Notes under the pieces: model-generated
The model's database searches: none
Told to the model about the DNA's origin: nothing
The model's input: only the letters and a program-made list of their open reading frames with translations
Assembly: GCF_029868325.1 (NCBI RefSeq)
Contig: NZ_JARWNW010000291.1
Span: 1-38,808 of the forward strand
Source: Nocardia carnea
Lineage (GTDB): Bacteria > Actinomycetota > Actinomycetes > Mycobacteriales > Mycobacteriaceae
DNA: 38,808 nt
Direction: 5' to 3'
Shown: one piece after another, positions 6,919 through 15,338 of the stretch
How positions within the stretch are numbered: position 1 is the first letter of the stretch
Layout: each line of letters opens with the position of its first letter
Position numbers and translations under genes: made by a program

Positions 6919-8355
6919 ATGTCTCGTAACGAATCGGCAGTTACCATCCGTGGAATGCGCCATGATCGCCTGCCCGACGGATTCGGGGTGCGGATCGACC
7001 CACGGGTACGCGCATACTCGGGGGGACGCATCCTCATCGGTGGCTCACCCGCTCGTTTGCTGCGCCTCGCTCCCGAGGCCGCGGAAATGATCGGCGACGG
7101 CTACCTGGAAGTGAACGGCCCGCAATCGGCGGTGGTTGCCAGACGGCTACTGGATTCCGGTGTCGCCAATCCCCGGCCGCGGCTGCTGCCGAAACCGGAG
7201 GACGTCACCGTCATCGTCCCGCTGCACAACAACCCCGACGGTCTGCAGCGGCTCCTGGCGACCCTGAGCGGTCGCACGGTGATCGTGGTCGACGACGGTT
7301 CCGACGAACCGGTCCAGGTGCCGGACGAACACGGCCGCCGGTGCCAGGTGAAGGTGCTGCGCCACGAACAGCGGCGCGGTCCGGCGGCCGCACGCAATAC
7401 CGGCCTGCGCGCCGCGTCCACCCAATTCGTGGCCTTCCTGGATTCCGATGTGGTGCCGCGCAGCGGCTGGCTCGAGGTGATGCTCGGGCATTTCAGCGAT
7501 CCGCAGGTGGCGCTGGTCGCCCCGCGGATCGTCGCGCTGGACCCGGAGTCCACCACGCTCGCCCGCTATGAACACACCCGCTCGTCGCTGGATCTGGGCC
7601 GGCGGGAATCGGCGGTGCAGTCCGGCGGCGTCGTCTCCTATGTCCCCAGTGCGGCGCTGCTCGTGCGCCGTACGGTTCTCGAGGGCGAGGGCGGATTCGA
7701 CGAAAGTATGCAGGTGGCCGAGGATGTCGACCTGTGCTGGCGGTTGGAACGCGCGGGCTGGCGGCTGCGCTACGAACCGGCCGCGCATGTGGCACACGAT
7801 CATCGGGTCTCGTTCCGCGAATGGTTTCGCCGCAAACTGTTCTACGGCACCGGCGCCGCGCCGCTGAGCCGGCGGCACGCCGGGAAGGTTTCGCCGCTGC
7901 AGATACCCAAGTGGACCGCGCTGTCCGCGCTCTTCCTGGCGACCCGGAACCGCTGGGGAGTCCTGGCCGCGGTATTCACCCTGCTGGTGCCGCTGCGCCG
8001 GCTGCGGATCGCGTTCGCGGGGGTGGACAACCCGACCGGGGTCGCGGCGATCTACGTGGCCCGCGGTTTCTTCGCCGGATTGTGGCGGCTGTCGTCGGCG
8101 ATGTTCCGCCACTATTGGCCGATAACCCTCGCGGCGATGCTGTTCTCCCGCCGGGTCCGCCAGACCGCGCTGACGCTGGCGCTCGCCGAGGGAGCGGTCG
8201 ACTGGTACACCCACCGTGAGCCGGGCGGCCTGGACCCGCTGCGGTATATCGCGTTCCGGCGGATCGACGATATCGGGTACGGCACCGGGCTATGGCTGGG
8301 TGCGTGGCGGGCCGGCAGCCCGGCCGCCTTGAGGCCTACCGCCCCACCCCGATAG
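6919..8355 (+). CDS. mftF: Mycofactocin glycosyltransferase MftF
   Basis: A 478-residue family 2 glycosyltransferase that builds the beta-1,4-glucan chain on premycofactocin. Visible motifs are VIVPLHNN (about residues 95-102), VVDDGSDEP, the DxD-type metal site FLDSDV, and EDVDLCWRLERAG, followed by a membrane-associated C-terminal part with the conserved HYWP stretch. The sequence follows M. tuberculosis MftF (Rv0696) closely from RLPDGF onward. The start is uncertain: ATG 6919 gives a 12-residue extension, and ATG 6955 matches the homologue's N-terminus better; neither has a strong ribosome site. It is separated from mftBC by a hairpin-containing gap rather than by mftD and mftE, and is followed after 14 bases by mftG. 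Confidence 0.93.
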   Translation: MSRNESAVTIRGMRHDRLPDGFGVRIDPRVRAYSGGRILIGGSPARLLRLAPEAAEMIGDGYLEVNGPQSAVVARRLLDSGVANPRPRLLPKPEDVTVIVPLHNNPDGLQRLLATLSGRTVIVVDDGSDEPVQVPDEHGRRCQVKVLRHEQRRGPAAARNTGLRAASTQFVAFLDSDVVPRSGWLEVMLGHFSDPQVALVAPRIVALDPESTTLARYEHTRSSLDLGRRESAVQSGGVVSYVPSAALLVRRTVLEGEGGFDESMQVAEDVDLCWRLERAGWRLRYEPAAHVAHDHRVSFREWFRRKLFYGTGAAPLSRRHAGKVSPLQIPKWTALSALFLATRNRWGVLAAVFTLLVPLRRLRIAFAGVDNPTGVAAIYVARGFFAGLWRLSSAMFRHYWPITLAAMLFSRRVRQTALTLALAEGAVDWYTHREPGGLDPLRYIAFRRIDDIGYGTGLWLGAWRAGSPAALRPTAPPR

Positions 8356-8369
8356 CGGGGCCGGGCACC

Positions 8370-9833
8370 ATGGTGGACACGCTGATCATCGGTGGCGGAA
8401 GCGCCGGTTCGGTGCTGGCCGCGCGGCTCAGCGAGGATCCGGGGCATACCGTGCGGCTCGTGGAAGCCGGTAGCCCGCGCCGTTCGGCGGCGGATTTCCC
8501 GCCCGAACTCGCCGACAGTGCCGCACTGCCGGTGGGCGGCGACGCGCCGTGGCTGTGGCGGTATCCCGTGGCGTTCACTCCGGAACTGCCGGGGCAGATC
8601 GTGCGCGGTCGCGGGATCGGCGGTTCGGGTGCGGTGAACGGCTGCTATTTCATCCGGGCCGCGGCGCGCGATTTCGCGGCCTGGAGCCGGGAGGCGGGCA
8701 CGTTCGCCTGGGATTTCGAGGAAGTGCTGCCGTTCTTCCGGTCGCTGGAGAACGACGAGGACTACGGCGACCACGCCGGGCACAGCCGGACGGGGCCCGT
8801 GCCGGTCCGGCGGATCGCGCGGCCGAGCCGGCTGGCCCAGGAATTCGCCGCCACCTGCCTGGATCTCGGTTTCGGCGAGGTACCGGACTGGAATTCGATG
8901 CCCGGCGGACCGGATACGGGTGTGGGGCCGGTGCCGTGCACGATCGGCCCGCCGGATTCTTCGGGCCGGCATCGGCGTATCGGTCCCGCCCACTCCTATC
9001 TCCTGCCCGCGCTGTCGCGGCCGAACCTGATCGTGCGGGGCGATACCCTGGCGACTCGCCTGCGGTTCGCGGGGAACCGGGTCGTCGGGGCGGATTGCCT
9101 GGTCGAGGGGAGACCCGAGACGATCCACGCCGATCGGGTGGTGCTGTGCGCCGGCGCGATCGAATCCGCCGCACTGCTCCTGCGTTCCGGTATCGGGCCC
9201 GCCGATCAGCTCGCCGAGCTGGGGATTCCGGTGGTCGTCTCGGCGCCGGTCGGCCAGTGGACGGTCGATCACCCCGAAATCGGTATCGAGTACCGGCATC
9301 CGGCTCCCGCGGGGGGTGCGGTCCCGCTGGAATACGTGCTGGGATTCGACGATATCGAGATCCGTCCCTACACGGTCGCCTTCGCTCCCGGGGTGCACCG
9401 GATGGGTGTGACTCTGATGCGGCCGACCAGCTCGGGCCGACTCCGGTTGACCGGTTCCGATCCGTTCACACCACCGCTGATCGAACAGGGATATCTCGCG
9501 ACGGCCGCCGATCGCTCGCGTCTGCGGGCCGCGGTGGGACTGGCCGGCAAAATCCTGGACGTGATGTCGGCGCACTGGTCCGGTGGGACGGACGAGGGCG
9601 CGATCTCCGATCATTGGCTGACCGAACGTCTCGGCAGCTCTCAGCATCTGGCGGGTACCTGCCGGATGGGCCGGTCCGACGATCCCCGGGCGGTGGTCGA
9701 CGAGCGGTGCCGGGTGCACGGTGTGGAGGGGCTGTCCGTGGTCGATCTCTCCGTGGTGCCGGTATCTCTGAGCCGTGGTCCGCATGCGACGGTGGTGCTG
9801 CTCGCCGAACGCGCCACGGCGCATCTGCGCTGA
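8370..9833 (+). CDS. mftG: Mycofactocin-associated GMC oxidoreductase MftG
   Basis: A 487-residue FAD-dependent dehydrogenase of the GMC family. MftG is thought to reoxidize mycofactocinol and pass electrons toward the respiratory chain. The Rossmann motif IIGGGSAGSVLAARL is at about residues 6-20, the GMC signature GRGIGGSGAVNG at about 82-93, the active-site region SSQHLAGTCRMG follows in the C-terminal half, and SRGPHAT is near the end, all as in Rv0697. The ATG at 8370 lies 14 bases after mftF, consistent with one transcript. A start further upstream at 8292 would overlap mftF and lacks homology support. Confidence 0.92.
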   Translation: MVDTLIIGGGSAGSVLAARLSEDPGHTVRLVEAGSPRRSAADFPPELADSAALPVGGDAPWLWRYPVAFTPELPGQIVRGRGIGGSGAVNGCYFIRAAARDFAAWSREAGTFAWDFEEVLPFFRSLENDEDYGDHAGHSRTGPVPVRRIARPSRLAQEFAATCLDLGFGEVPDWNSMPGGPDTGVGPVPCTIGPPDSSGRHRRIGPAHSYLLPALSRPNLIVRGDTLATRLRFAGNRVVGADCLVEGRPETIHADRVVLCAGAIESAALLLRSGIGPADQLAELGIPVVVSAPVGQWTVDHPEIGIEYRHPAPAGGAVPLEYVLGFDDIEIRPYTVAFAPGVHRMGVTLMRPTSSGRLRLTGSDPFTPPLIEQGYLATAADRSRLRAAVGLAGKILDVMSAHWSGGTDEGAISDHWLTERLGSSQHLAGTCRMGRSDDPRAVVDERCRVHGVEGLSVVDLSVVPVSLSRGPHATVVLLAERATAHLR

Positions 9834-10149
9834 GCTTGTCCCGGAGACAATGGCGCACTGGATATCTCGTATGAACTCGGCACTATTCGATACATGTACC
9901 GGCTACTGTCGCGCTAACTGCCGACCGGCCGGCCCGTAGGCAGAGCCGCAACTATGCAGCTCTGCCGGGTGGCGCGACCGGTTCCGCTACGGTACTTTCT
10001 CCGGTGCGGTACGCCGGTCGGGTGCCTCGCCGCCCGGATCGCCTGGTCCGTCGCGGCCACGAGTTCCGGCCACGGACCGCCCGCCCGCGGGTGCGGCCAC
10101 CGGTTTTCGCCGCACCTCGACAGCCTGTACCGGGGCAACCGGTCTGGTA

Positions 10150-10182
10150 GGTGAGCTGTATCGGTCGGGGATACAGCTCACC
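10150..10182. terminator. Perfect 13-bp stem-loop
   Basis: GGTGAGCTGTATC (10150-10162) pairs without mismatch with GATACAGCTCACC (10170-10182) around the seven-base loop GGTCGGG. It lies in the gap between convergent operons, 316 bases after mftG. No T tract follows on either strand, so a terminator is only one reading; a regulatory RNA stem or protein site is possible. Confidence 0.5.
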
Positions 10183-10333
10183 GGGTGGGCCGGGCGAAAT
10201 ACCAAGTGGCGCCGTGCAATATTGCGTCTCCATTTTCGACACCCCGGCCCGATCTCCCCGGTTGTGCCCCGCCGAGCAAGTACTCTGGTCCCTCGGGAGG
10301 CCCGGCGCGGCAACGCGATCCGGCCCCCGGGAA

Positions 10334-10380
10334 TCCGCACCCGGCGCCGAACACCGGGGAAGGTACGGCGCCGGTGCGGA
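10334..10380 (-). terminator. Stem-loop terminator of the ABC importer operon
   Basis: TCCGCACC plus GGCGCCG (10334-10341 and 10343-10349, with C10342 bulged) pairs with CGGCGCC plus GGTGCGGA (10366-10380), a 15-bp stem with a 16-base loop. It begins 49 bases after the last permease stop on the minus strand. There is no U tract, as is usual in this group of bacteria. Confidence 0.6.
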
Positions 10381-10429
10381 AGGTCCCAGCGAACTCCCCG
10401 CTACCCCCGTTGTCCTGCGACAATCCGGC

Positions 10430-11272
10430 CTATCGGCCGCCGATACCGGATAGGGTGACACCGCGGACGAACGCTTTCTGTGCGAGCAGGTAGACCAGCA
10501 GCAGCGGGAACAGGATCAGTATCGACGCGGCCATCAGGACCGGCCAGTTCGATACGTACTGACCCTGCATCCACACCAATCCGAGGGTGACCGTGGAGAT
10601 GTCCTCGCGCTGGATCATCACCAGCGGCCACAGGAAATCGTTCCAGACGTTCACCCAGGTGAGTACCGCCAGCACCATGACCGCCGGTTTGGCATTGGGC
10701 AGCAGTACGCGCCAGTAGATCTGCCACGGTGAACAGCCGTCGAGTACCGCGGCTTCTTCGAGTTCGGCGGGCAGCGTCCGGAAGAACTGCCGCATCAGAT
10801 AGGTGCCGAAGGCATTGCCGAACAGGCCCGGCACGATCAGTGCCCAGGGGGTATCCGCCCAGCCCAGAGTGCGGATGAGCAGGAACTGCGGAACAACGGT
10901 CACCGTGAGCGGGACCATGAGCGTCGCGAGATAGGCCACGAACAGGGCCTCCCGGCCGCGGAAGCGTAACCGGGCGAACGCGTACCCGGCCAGCGAACAG
11001 AAGAAGACCTGCCCGGCGGTGATACATCCCGCGTAGACGATCGTGTTGAGAAACATCCGGCCGAACGGCATCAGCTCGAAAACCGCTCCGTAGTTGGACC
11101 ACTGCGGATCCCGGGGGAGCAAGGCCGGGGTGGTGACCTCGGACTGTTTCTTCAGCGAACCCGACAGCGCCCACAGGATCGGCAGCAGCGCGCACCAGGC
11201 CATCGCGATGAGGGCCAGGTAGAGCGCCACCGCCCGGCGGAAAGCGCGGGTCGGCCGCCACTGTGCCGGCAT
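10430..11272 (-). CDS. Carbohydrate ABC transporter permease (MalG/UgpE type)
   Basis: A 280-residue inner-membrane permease of the CUT1 sugar importer family with six predicted membrane segments. The cytoplasmic EAA loop that contacts the ATPase reads EEAAVLDGCSPWQIYWRVLLP at roughly two thirds of the length. It begins with ATG at 11272, sharing bases with the stop of the upstream permease (ATGA), so the two are translationally coupled; the longer frame from 11350 was rejected for this reason. It forms the second half of the membrane channel with the 11272-12225 product. Substrate unknown. Confidence 0.9.
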   Translation of the reverse strand: MPAQWRPTRAFRRAVALYLALIAMAWCALLPILWALSGSLKKQSEVTTPALLPRDPQWSNYGAVFELMPFGRMFLNTIVYAGCITAGQVFFCSLAGYAFARLRFRGREALFVAYLATLMVPLTVTVVPQFLLIRTLGWADTPWALIVPGLFGNAFGTYLMRQFFRTLPAELEEAAVLDGCSPWQIYWRVLLPNAKPAVMVLAVLTWVNVWNDFLWPLVMIQREDISTVTLGLVWMQGQYVSNWPVLMAASILILFPLLLVYLLAQKAFVRGVTLSGIGGR

Positions 11273-12225
11273 CACGCGTCCGTGGCGTTCTTGCGCGAGA
11301 ACCATACGTGCGCGCCGGTCAGGGCCAGCAGCACCACGAAGATCAGCCACGCAATGGCAGAGGCATAGCCGGCGTCACCGAACGCGAACGCGTTCTGGAA
11401 GATCATGATGCCGAAAACGTAGGTGCCTGTCTCGGGGCCGCCGTGGCCGCCGGTGAGTACATAGATCTGGTCGAAGGCCTGTACCGCGTTGATGATCGAG
11501 ACCACCAGGACGAACGACAGCGCACCCCGGATCATGGGCACGGTGATGGATACGAACCGCCGGACCGCGCCCGCGCCGTCGATTCTCGCCGCCTCGTAGA
11601 GATCGTCCGGCACGCCCTGCATCGCGGCGAGCAGGACAACCGTCGCGAACGGCACACTCTTCCACGTGGTGACCAGGCAGACCGAGACCATCGCCCACCA
11701 CGGGTCCACCAACCAGGGCACCGGCCCGATCCCGGCCCAGCCGAGCATCGTATTGAGCAACCCGTTGTTGGTATCGAAGACGAAACGCCAGATCACCGCC
11801 ATCACCACACTCGACACCGCCAGTGGCAGGAACATGACGGCCCGGAAGAAGGTGATCCCCATGATCCGCCGGTTCAGCGCCGCGGCGACGACGAGGCTTA
11901 TCGCCACGGTCGGTAGCAGGGTCCCGAGGGTGAACACGATCGTGTTGCGCAGGGCGATGGCGAACAGCGGGTCGGCGGAGAGCAGCCGGCGGAAGTTCGC
12001 GAGCCCGGTGAACCGGATCGGGCCGAACAGATCCCACTCCTGAAAGCTCAGGTAGAGCGAGAAACCGAGGGGGAACAGCAGGAATACCAGCACGGCCAGC
12101 AGGTTGGGGGCGATGAACAGCCGTGCCGCCCGGGCCCGGCGCACGGCCAGTTCCGGGGTTCGCCGAACCGGGGCGGGTTCGGGCGTGGGTGGTTTCGCGC
12201 GGACTGTCTTCTCGGTGGCGGTCAT
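11272..12225 (-). CDS. Carbohydrate ABC transporter permease (MalF/UgpA type)
   Basis: A 317-residue CUT1 permease. A Pro/Arg-rich cytoplasmic N-terminus of about 35 residues precedes six membrane segments, and the EAA loop reads EAARIDGAGAVRRFVSITVP. The start overlaps the stop of the binding-protein gene by ATGA, and its own stop overlaps the next permease start, so the three genes form one operon read leftwards. It pairs with the MalG-type partner. The operon has no ATPase gene; a shared MsiK/SugC-like ATPase encoded elsewhere probably energizes it, as is known for many actinobacterial CUT1 systems. Confidence 0.9.
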   Translation of the reverse strand: MTATEKTVRAKPPTPEPAPVRRTPELAVRRARAARLFIAPNLLAVLVFLLFPLGFSLYLSFQEWDLFGPIRFTGLANFRRLLSADPLFAIALRNTIVFTLGTLLPTVAISLVVAAALNRRIMGITFFRAVMFLPLAVSSVVMAVIWRFVFDTNNGLLNTMLGWAGIGPVPWLVDPWWAMVSVCLVTTWKSVPFATVVLLAAMQGVPDDLYEAARIDGAGAVRRFVSITVPMIRGALSFVLVVSIINAVQAFDQIYVLTGGHGGPETGTYVFGIMIFQNAFAFGDAGYASAIAWLIFVVLLALTGAHVWFSRKNATDA

Positions 12226-13544
12226 TGGTTGCGCAGCACCTCATCGGCTTCGGGAGCGAGTCGGTTCTTCAGCGATACAGCGGGCCTGGTACCGCGGAGC
12301 ACGGGTCCCAGATAGCGATCCATCAGGGCATCGATCCGCGCCCACGCCGCGGTGACCGGAAGCGGTGCGGAACGCGCCGGTCCCTCGACGAGAATGTCCA
12401 GGTTCTCGATATCCCGATGGGCTGTGGCGAACCCGCGCGACCGTACCGCGGACTTCCCGGCCGGTACGAACAGCCCGGACTCGGCCACCACGGCCTGGCC
12501 GGCCGGACCGGCCGCGAACTTCAAGAACTCCCAGGCCTGCTCTTTCCGCGGACTGTCGGCGGATATGGCCAGACCCGTGGTTCCGATATTCGACCTCGCC
12601 CCATGCCCATCAGGACCTACCGGTAGTGCGGTGATATCGAAATCGAGCTCCTCGGCGGCCGAAAAGGTCTGGTAGCGCCAGTGCCCGCCCAGCGCGAGCG
12701 CCGCCTTGCCCTGGGTGAACAGGTCCATGGTCGAGATCGACTGTTGATCCGCCGGAGTCGGCGCCACTTCGTACCTGGTGGCCAGGTCGGCGTAGAACTG
12801 GACGCCTTCGAGGAAGGCGTCGTCCGCGAAGGCCGTGCGGTCCGGTACGGTCCGCGGGCTGGTCCATTCGGCGCCGTTGTTGATGGCGAACAACCCGGCC
12901 GAATAGTAGGGCACCCAGGTATCGGCGAAACCCCACTGCCTGACCCGTCCCGACCGCTCACGTTCGGTGAGTGCGCGGGAGATATCCAGGAAATCGTCGA
13001 AACTCCAGGCGTCGCTCCAACGTTCCGGCGCGCGGAGCCCGGCGTCGTCGAACAGTTTCCGGTTGTAGTACAGGAAGTTCCCGGACCACTGCTCCGGCAA
13101 TGCGTACTGCCCGCCTTTGAAGCGGAAGGTGTCGTACAGCGCCGTGACACTGTCGGCTTCCAGTTCGGCCGCGAACACCGGGTCGCGTTCGAGCATGGTG
13201 TTCAGATCCAGCAGGACGCCCCGGTCGGCGAGACCCGCATAGGTCTGTTCCCACGCCATCAGCACGTCCGGGCATTTCCCGCCCGCGCAGAAGGTGAGCA
13301 TCTGCTGCATGGGGTCGGGCCCGGAAAGCAGCGTCCGTACCCGGATCTCCGGATGCCGGCGGGCGAACTCGTCGATCACCCGCTGCCGGCCGTCGGCCTC
13401 GTCGGGGTTGGCCTGGAAGAAGAATGTCAGCGCATCGTCGTCGCCGGAGCATCCGGTGAGGGCCGGAGCCGTCAGCGCGGCACCGAGCCCGCCGGTGATA
13501 CGCAAGAACTCGCGCCGGCCCAGCGCCGGACCATGCTTCTGCAC
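12222..13544 (-). CDS. Extracellular sugar-binding lipoprotein of ABC importer
   Basis: A 440-residue family 1 solute-binding protein, first gene of the operon. The N-terminus has a twin-arginine-like motif (LGRREFLRITGG, residues 8-19) and a lipobox LTGC with the acylated cysteine at residue 32, so it is probably exported folded and anchored outside the membrane. The mature part shows the family layout, with the conserved GKAALALGGHW in the middle and SPRKEQAWEFLKFAAGP near the C-terminus. It would capture a sugar or glycerol-phosphate-type ligand and hand it to the two permeases. The ligand cannot be told from sequence. The cysteines near residues 92 and 96 (FCAGGKC) are unusual and may form a disulfide. 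Confidence 0.9.
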   Translation of the reverse strand: MQKHGPALGRREFLRITGGLGAALTAPALTGCSGDDDALTFFFQANPDEADGRQRVIDEFARRHPEIRVRTLLSGPDPMQQMLTFCAGGKCPDVLMAWEQTYAGLADRGVLLDLNTMLERDPVFAAELEADSVTALYDTFRFKGGQYALPEQWSGNFLYYNRKLFDDAGLRAPERWSDAWSFDDFLDISRALTERERSGRVRQWGFADTWVPYYSAGLFAINNGAEWTSPRTVPDRTAFADDAFLEGVQFYADLATRYEVAPTPADQQSISTMDLFTQGKAALALGGHWRYQTFSAAEELDFDITALPVGPDGHGARSNIGTTGLAISADSPRKEQAWEFLKFAAGPAGQAVVAESGLFVPAGKSAVRSRGFATAHRDIENLDILVEGPARSAPLPVTAAWARIDALMDRYLGPVLRGTRPAVSLKNRLAPEADEVLRNQ

Positions 13545-13847
13545 GCCGCGTCACCTCGTTCCTGCGCCGCGCCCGCGCAGAATCGTCCGGATCGGGATCC
13601 CGTGGATCTGGTACCGGCGGCCGGTTCACAGCGCCGGTACCAGCAGATTGTCCAATGCCGGACCGTGAATCGTCCCGAACGACTCACCCGGTCCTCGGCG
13701 CGGCCCCCGTCTCGCGGATATCGCACAAGGTCCCGTACGGGTCGGATCGGCGCGCGGTGAGGTTCGATCGCTGGGCCGGCGACATGGCGAAGCTGGGCCC
13801 AGTGCCGGCATCTCGGCGGCGAGGTCGCGGTAGTGACCAGGGGTAAT
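13545..13847. other. 303-bp gap with no supported gene
   Basis: The stretch between the binding-protein start and the stop of the MpaB-family gene should hold the ABC operon promoter. Three minus-strand frames cross it, none with a recognizable domain or good ribosome site. No convincing palindrome was seen. Confidence 0.5.
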
Positions 13848-14780
13848 TCATATGAGGTTCTTCTGTTTCCTGATCCGGCGGCGGACATCGGCCATGAGGG
13901 CGTGGCTGCCGCCGTGGCGGAGGAAGCGGGGGATGAAGCGGTTGACGAAACCGACGAAGAGGAAGAGGTTTTCGAAGCGTCGCTGGTCTGCGGCGGTCCA
14001 GTCGACCTGCATCTGTTCGCGGAAGTAGGGGGCGAGGAAGCCGATGGTGAGGAAGCGCAACAGGCCACGGAACGGGATGCGCAGGTACCAGTGGATCATC
14101 CGGAGGTTCAGCAGATCGTCGAGGTAGGCGCGGACATAATCGTCGAGTACGGCGTCCGCGCAGGCCTGGTTCCAGTATTCGTCGAACTCGGCGCGGGTGG
14201 CCGGCCACATATCCTCGGTGACCTGCAGGGTGGTGCCCAGCGAGGACGACGAGCGGTAGAAGGCCTCGTTCTGTTCCGGGTTCATTTTTCCGGACAGGAG
14301 CTGGTAGGTGTCCTCGAAACCGGTGTAGAGGCAGGCCGCGACCCAGAGCTGGAGCTTGCGGTCGAAGGCGTTGTATTTCACCGGGGCGCCAGGTTCGGAA
14401 CGTACCTGGCGGTGGGCGACGTTCACCGCCTCGCGGAAGGCTTTCTTCTCCTCGTCGTCGCCGAGGATGGCGACGGCCAGGTATTGGGTGGTGGTGCGGG
14501 CACGTTTCCAGGGGCGCTTCATCAGCGACCCCGATTCCACCTTGCTTTCGGCGACGCCGTAACCGACGCCGGGGTTGGCCATCTGCATGATCACGTTCGC
14601 GGCGGCGCCGGCGAACTGCCAGAAGTCGAGGGCGTCGGTGAGTTGCAGGGGGCGTTTGGTGAAGGGGCGATGGGTGGTGCTGATCCGGATCCGGGTCTGC
14701 TCGGTGGTCAGCGGCAACCGATTCCCCGGCTGCCGGCCGCGCAGACTGCCGGGTTGCCAGGAGTGTGCTGCGGCGGTCAT
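13848..14780 (-). CDS. Oxygenase MpaB family protein (DUF2236)
   Basis: A 310-residue protein of the DUF2236/MpaB family, which includes the latex-clearing protein Lcp and the fungal oxygenase MpaB, heme-dependent enzymes in the members studied. Supporting stretches are VKYNAFDRKLQLWVAACLYTGF near the middle and the run of conserved Arg, Trp and Tyr residues toward the C-terminus (DDLLNLRMIHWYLRIPFRGL). The C-terminus is strongly basic. The substrate is unknown. The ATG at 14780 is preceded by AAGGACACTT. It diverges from the mce operon, and a KstR-like dyad sits in the shared intergenic region. Confidence 0.8.
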   Translation of the reverse strand: MTAAAHSWQPGSLRGRQPGNRLPLTTEQTRIRISTTHRPFTKRPLQLTDALDFWQFAGAAANVIMQMANPGVGYGVAESKVESGSLMKRPWKRARTTTQYLAVAILGDDEEKKAFREAVNVAHRQVRSEPGAPVKYNAFDRKLQLWVAACLYTGFEDTYQLLSGKMNPEQNEAFYRSSSSLGTTLQVTEDMWPATRAEFDEYWNQACADAVLDDYVRAYLDDLLNLRMIHWYLRIPFRGLLRFLTIGFLAPYFREQMQVDWTAADQRRFENLFLFVGFVNRFIPRFLRHGGSHALMADVRRRIRKQKNLI

Positions 14781-14899
14781 AAGTGTCCTTCCCCAGGGAT
14801 CAGGTGTGGTCTAAGTTACTCCAGATTCTTCCCACAGTCACTTGATATTAAGGAACAGCCGCTAACTTATGCACATCGGGTCTGGTTGGTAAACATACC

Positions 14900-14923
14900 T
14901 AGAACAGGTATCAAGCCCTTATC
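14900..14923. promoter_or_regulatory. Variant KstR-like dyad, overlapping a KstR2-like motif
   Basis: TAGAACAGGTATCA (14900-14913) matches the KstR consensus except for one position (GTA instead of GTT) and shares TAGAAC and the TCA end with the two better sites at 638 and 4150. It also lies inside the palindrome TACCT-AGAAC-AGGTA. ATCAAGCCCTTATC (14910-14923) overlaps it and is two positions off the KstR2 consensus AnCAAGnnCTTGnT. It lies between the divergent MpaB-family gene and the mce operon. Function is inferred. Confidence 0.45.
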
Positions 14924-15055
14924 GGCGACCAGGAATCTTTGCGAAAACCTTCCGCCACGGCGTGAATCGTGCGTAACATACCGCTCCAACCCGGCCGTCT
15001 CAGACGTTCCCCGGTGGGGAGGGCGCGTAGCGGCCGGACAAGGAAGGAGCCCAGC

Positions 15056-15280
15056 ATGCTCGAACGGCTGGATCGCATATTCAGCTATGAGATGAAGGTG
15101 TCGGAGTTCCTCGGCACCCTCATCATCCTCGGAATCCCCTACGGAATCATCGGAATCGTCTGGTCGCTCACCCACACCTCGCATCTCCGCGAGATGCACG
15201 GTCTGGACGTGATCGTTTCGTTCCTGGGCTCCATCGTGTGCTGGCCGGTGCTCCTCTTCTCGAACGTGACGATGACCTGA
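15056..15280 (+). CDS. Small membrane protein at the head of the mce operon
   Basis: A 74-residue protein with two hydrophobic segments, about residues 18-40 (FLGTLIILGIPYGIIGIVW) and 52-70 (VIVSFLGSIVCWPVLLFSN). The ATG at 15056 is preceded by AAGGAAGG at good spacing. It runs in the direction of yrbEA, 58 bases before it, so it is probably the first gene of the mce transcript. I do not recognize a named family. The position suggests a role with the YrbE permeases, which is inference. Confidence 0.7.
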   Translation: MLERLDRIFSYEMKVSEFLGTLIILGIPYGIIGIVWSLTHTSHLREMHGLDVIVSFLGSIVCWPVLLFSNVTMT

Positions 15281-15338
15281 TGATGGCGCTGGTATGGCTC
15301 ATCGACCGTGACCTCGATACGACCGGACCGGAAATGCC

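Larger units (their letters stand above)
9834..10429. other. 596-bp intergenic gap between convergent mftG and ABC operon
   Basis: No gene is supported here. Several short frames on both strands are Pro/Arg-rich and resemble no family I know. The stretch contains two strong stem-loops (10150-10182 and 10334-10380, listed separately) and a smaller one at 10410-10423 (TTGTC/GACAA) just past the ABC operon stop. The AT-rich patch near 9850-9920 could hold a promoter or a degraded gene, but nothing decisive is visible. Confidence 0.6.

Noticed and set aside
8112..9824. 570-residue minus-strand frame opposite mftG
   Set aside because: His/Arg/Pro-rich shadow frame typical of GC-rich DNA; the plus-strand GMC protein is clearly real.
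9952..10493. Several 60-170 residue frames in the 9834-10429 gap
   Set aside because: Arg/Pro-rich on both strands, overlapping each other and strong hairpins; none has a ribosome site or known domain.
13626..13847. Possible small gene before the ABC binding protein
   Set aside because: Three competing frames, none with a recognizable product or convincing start.
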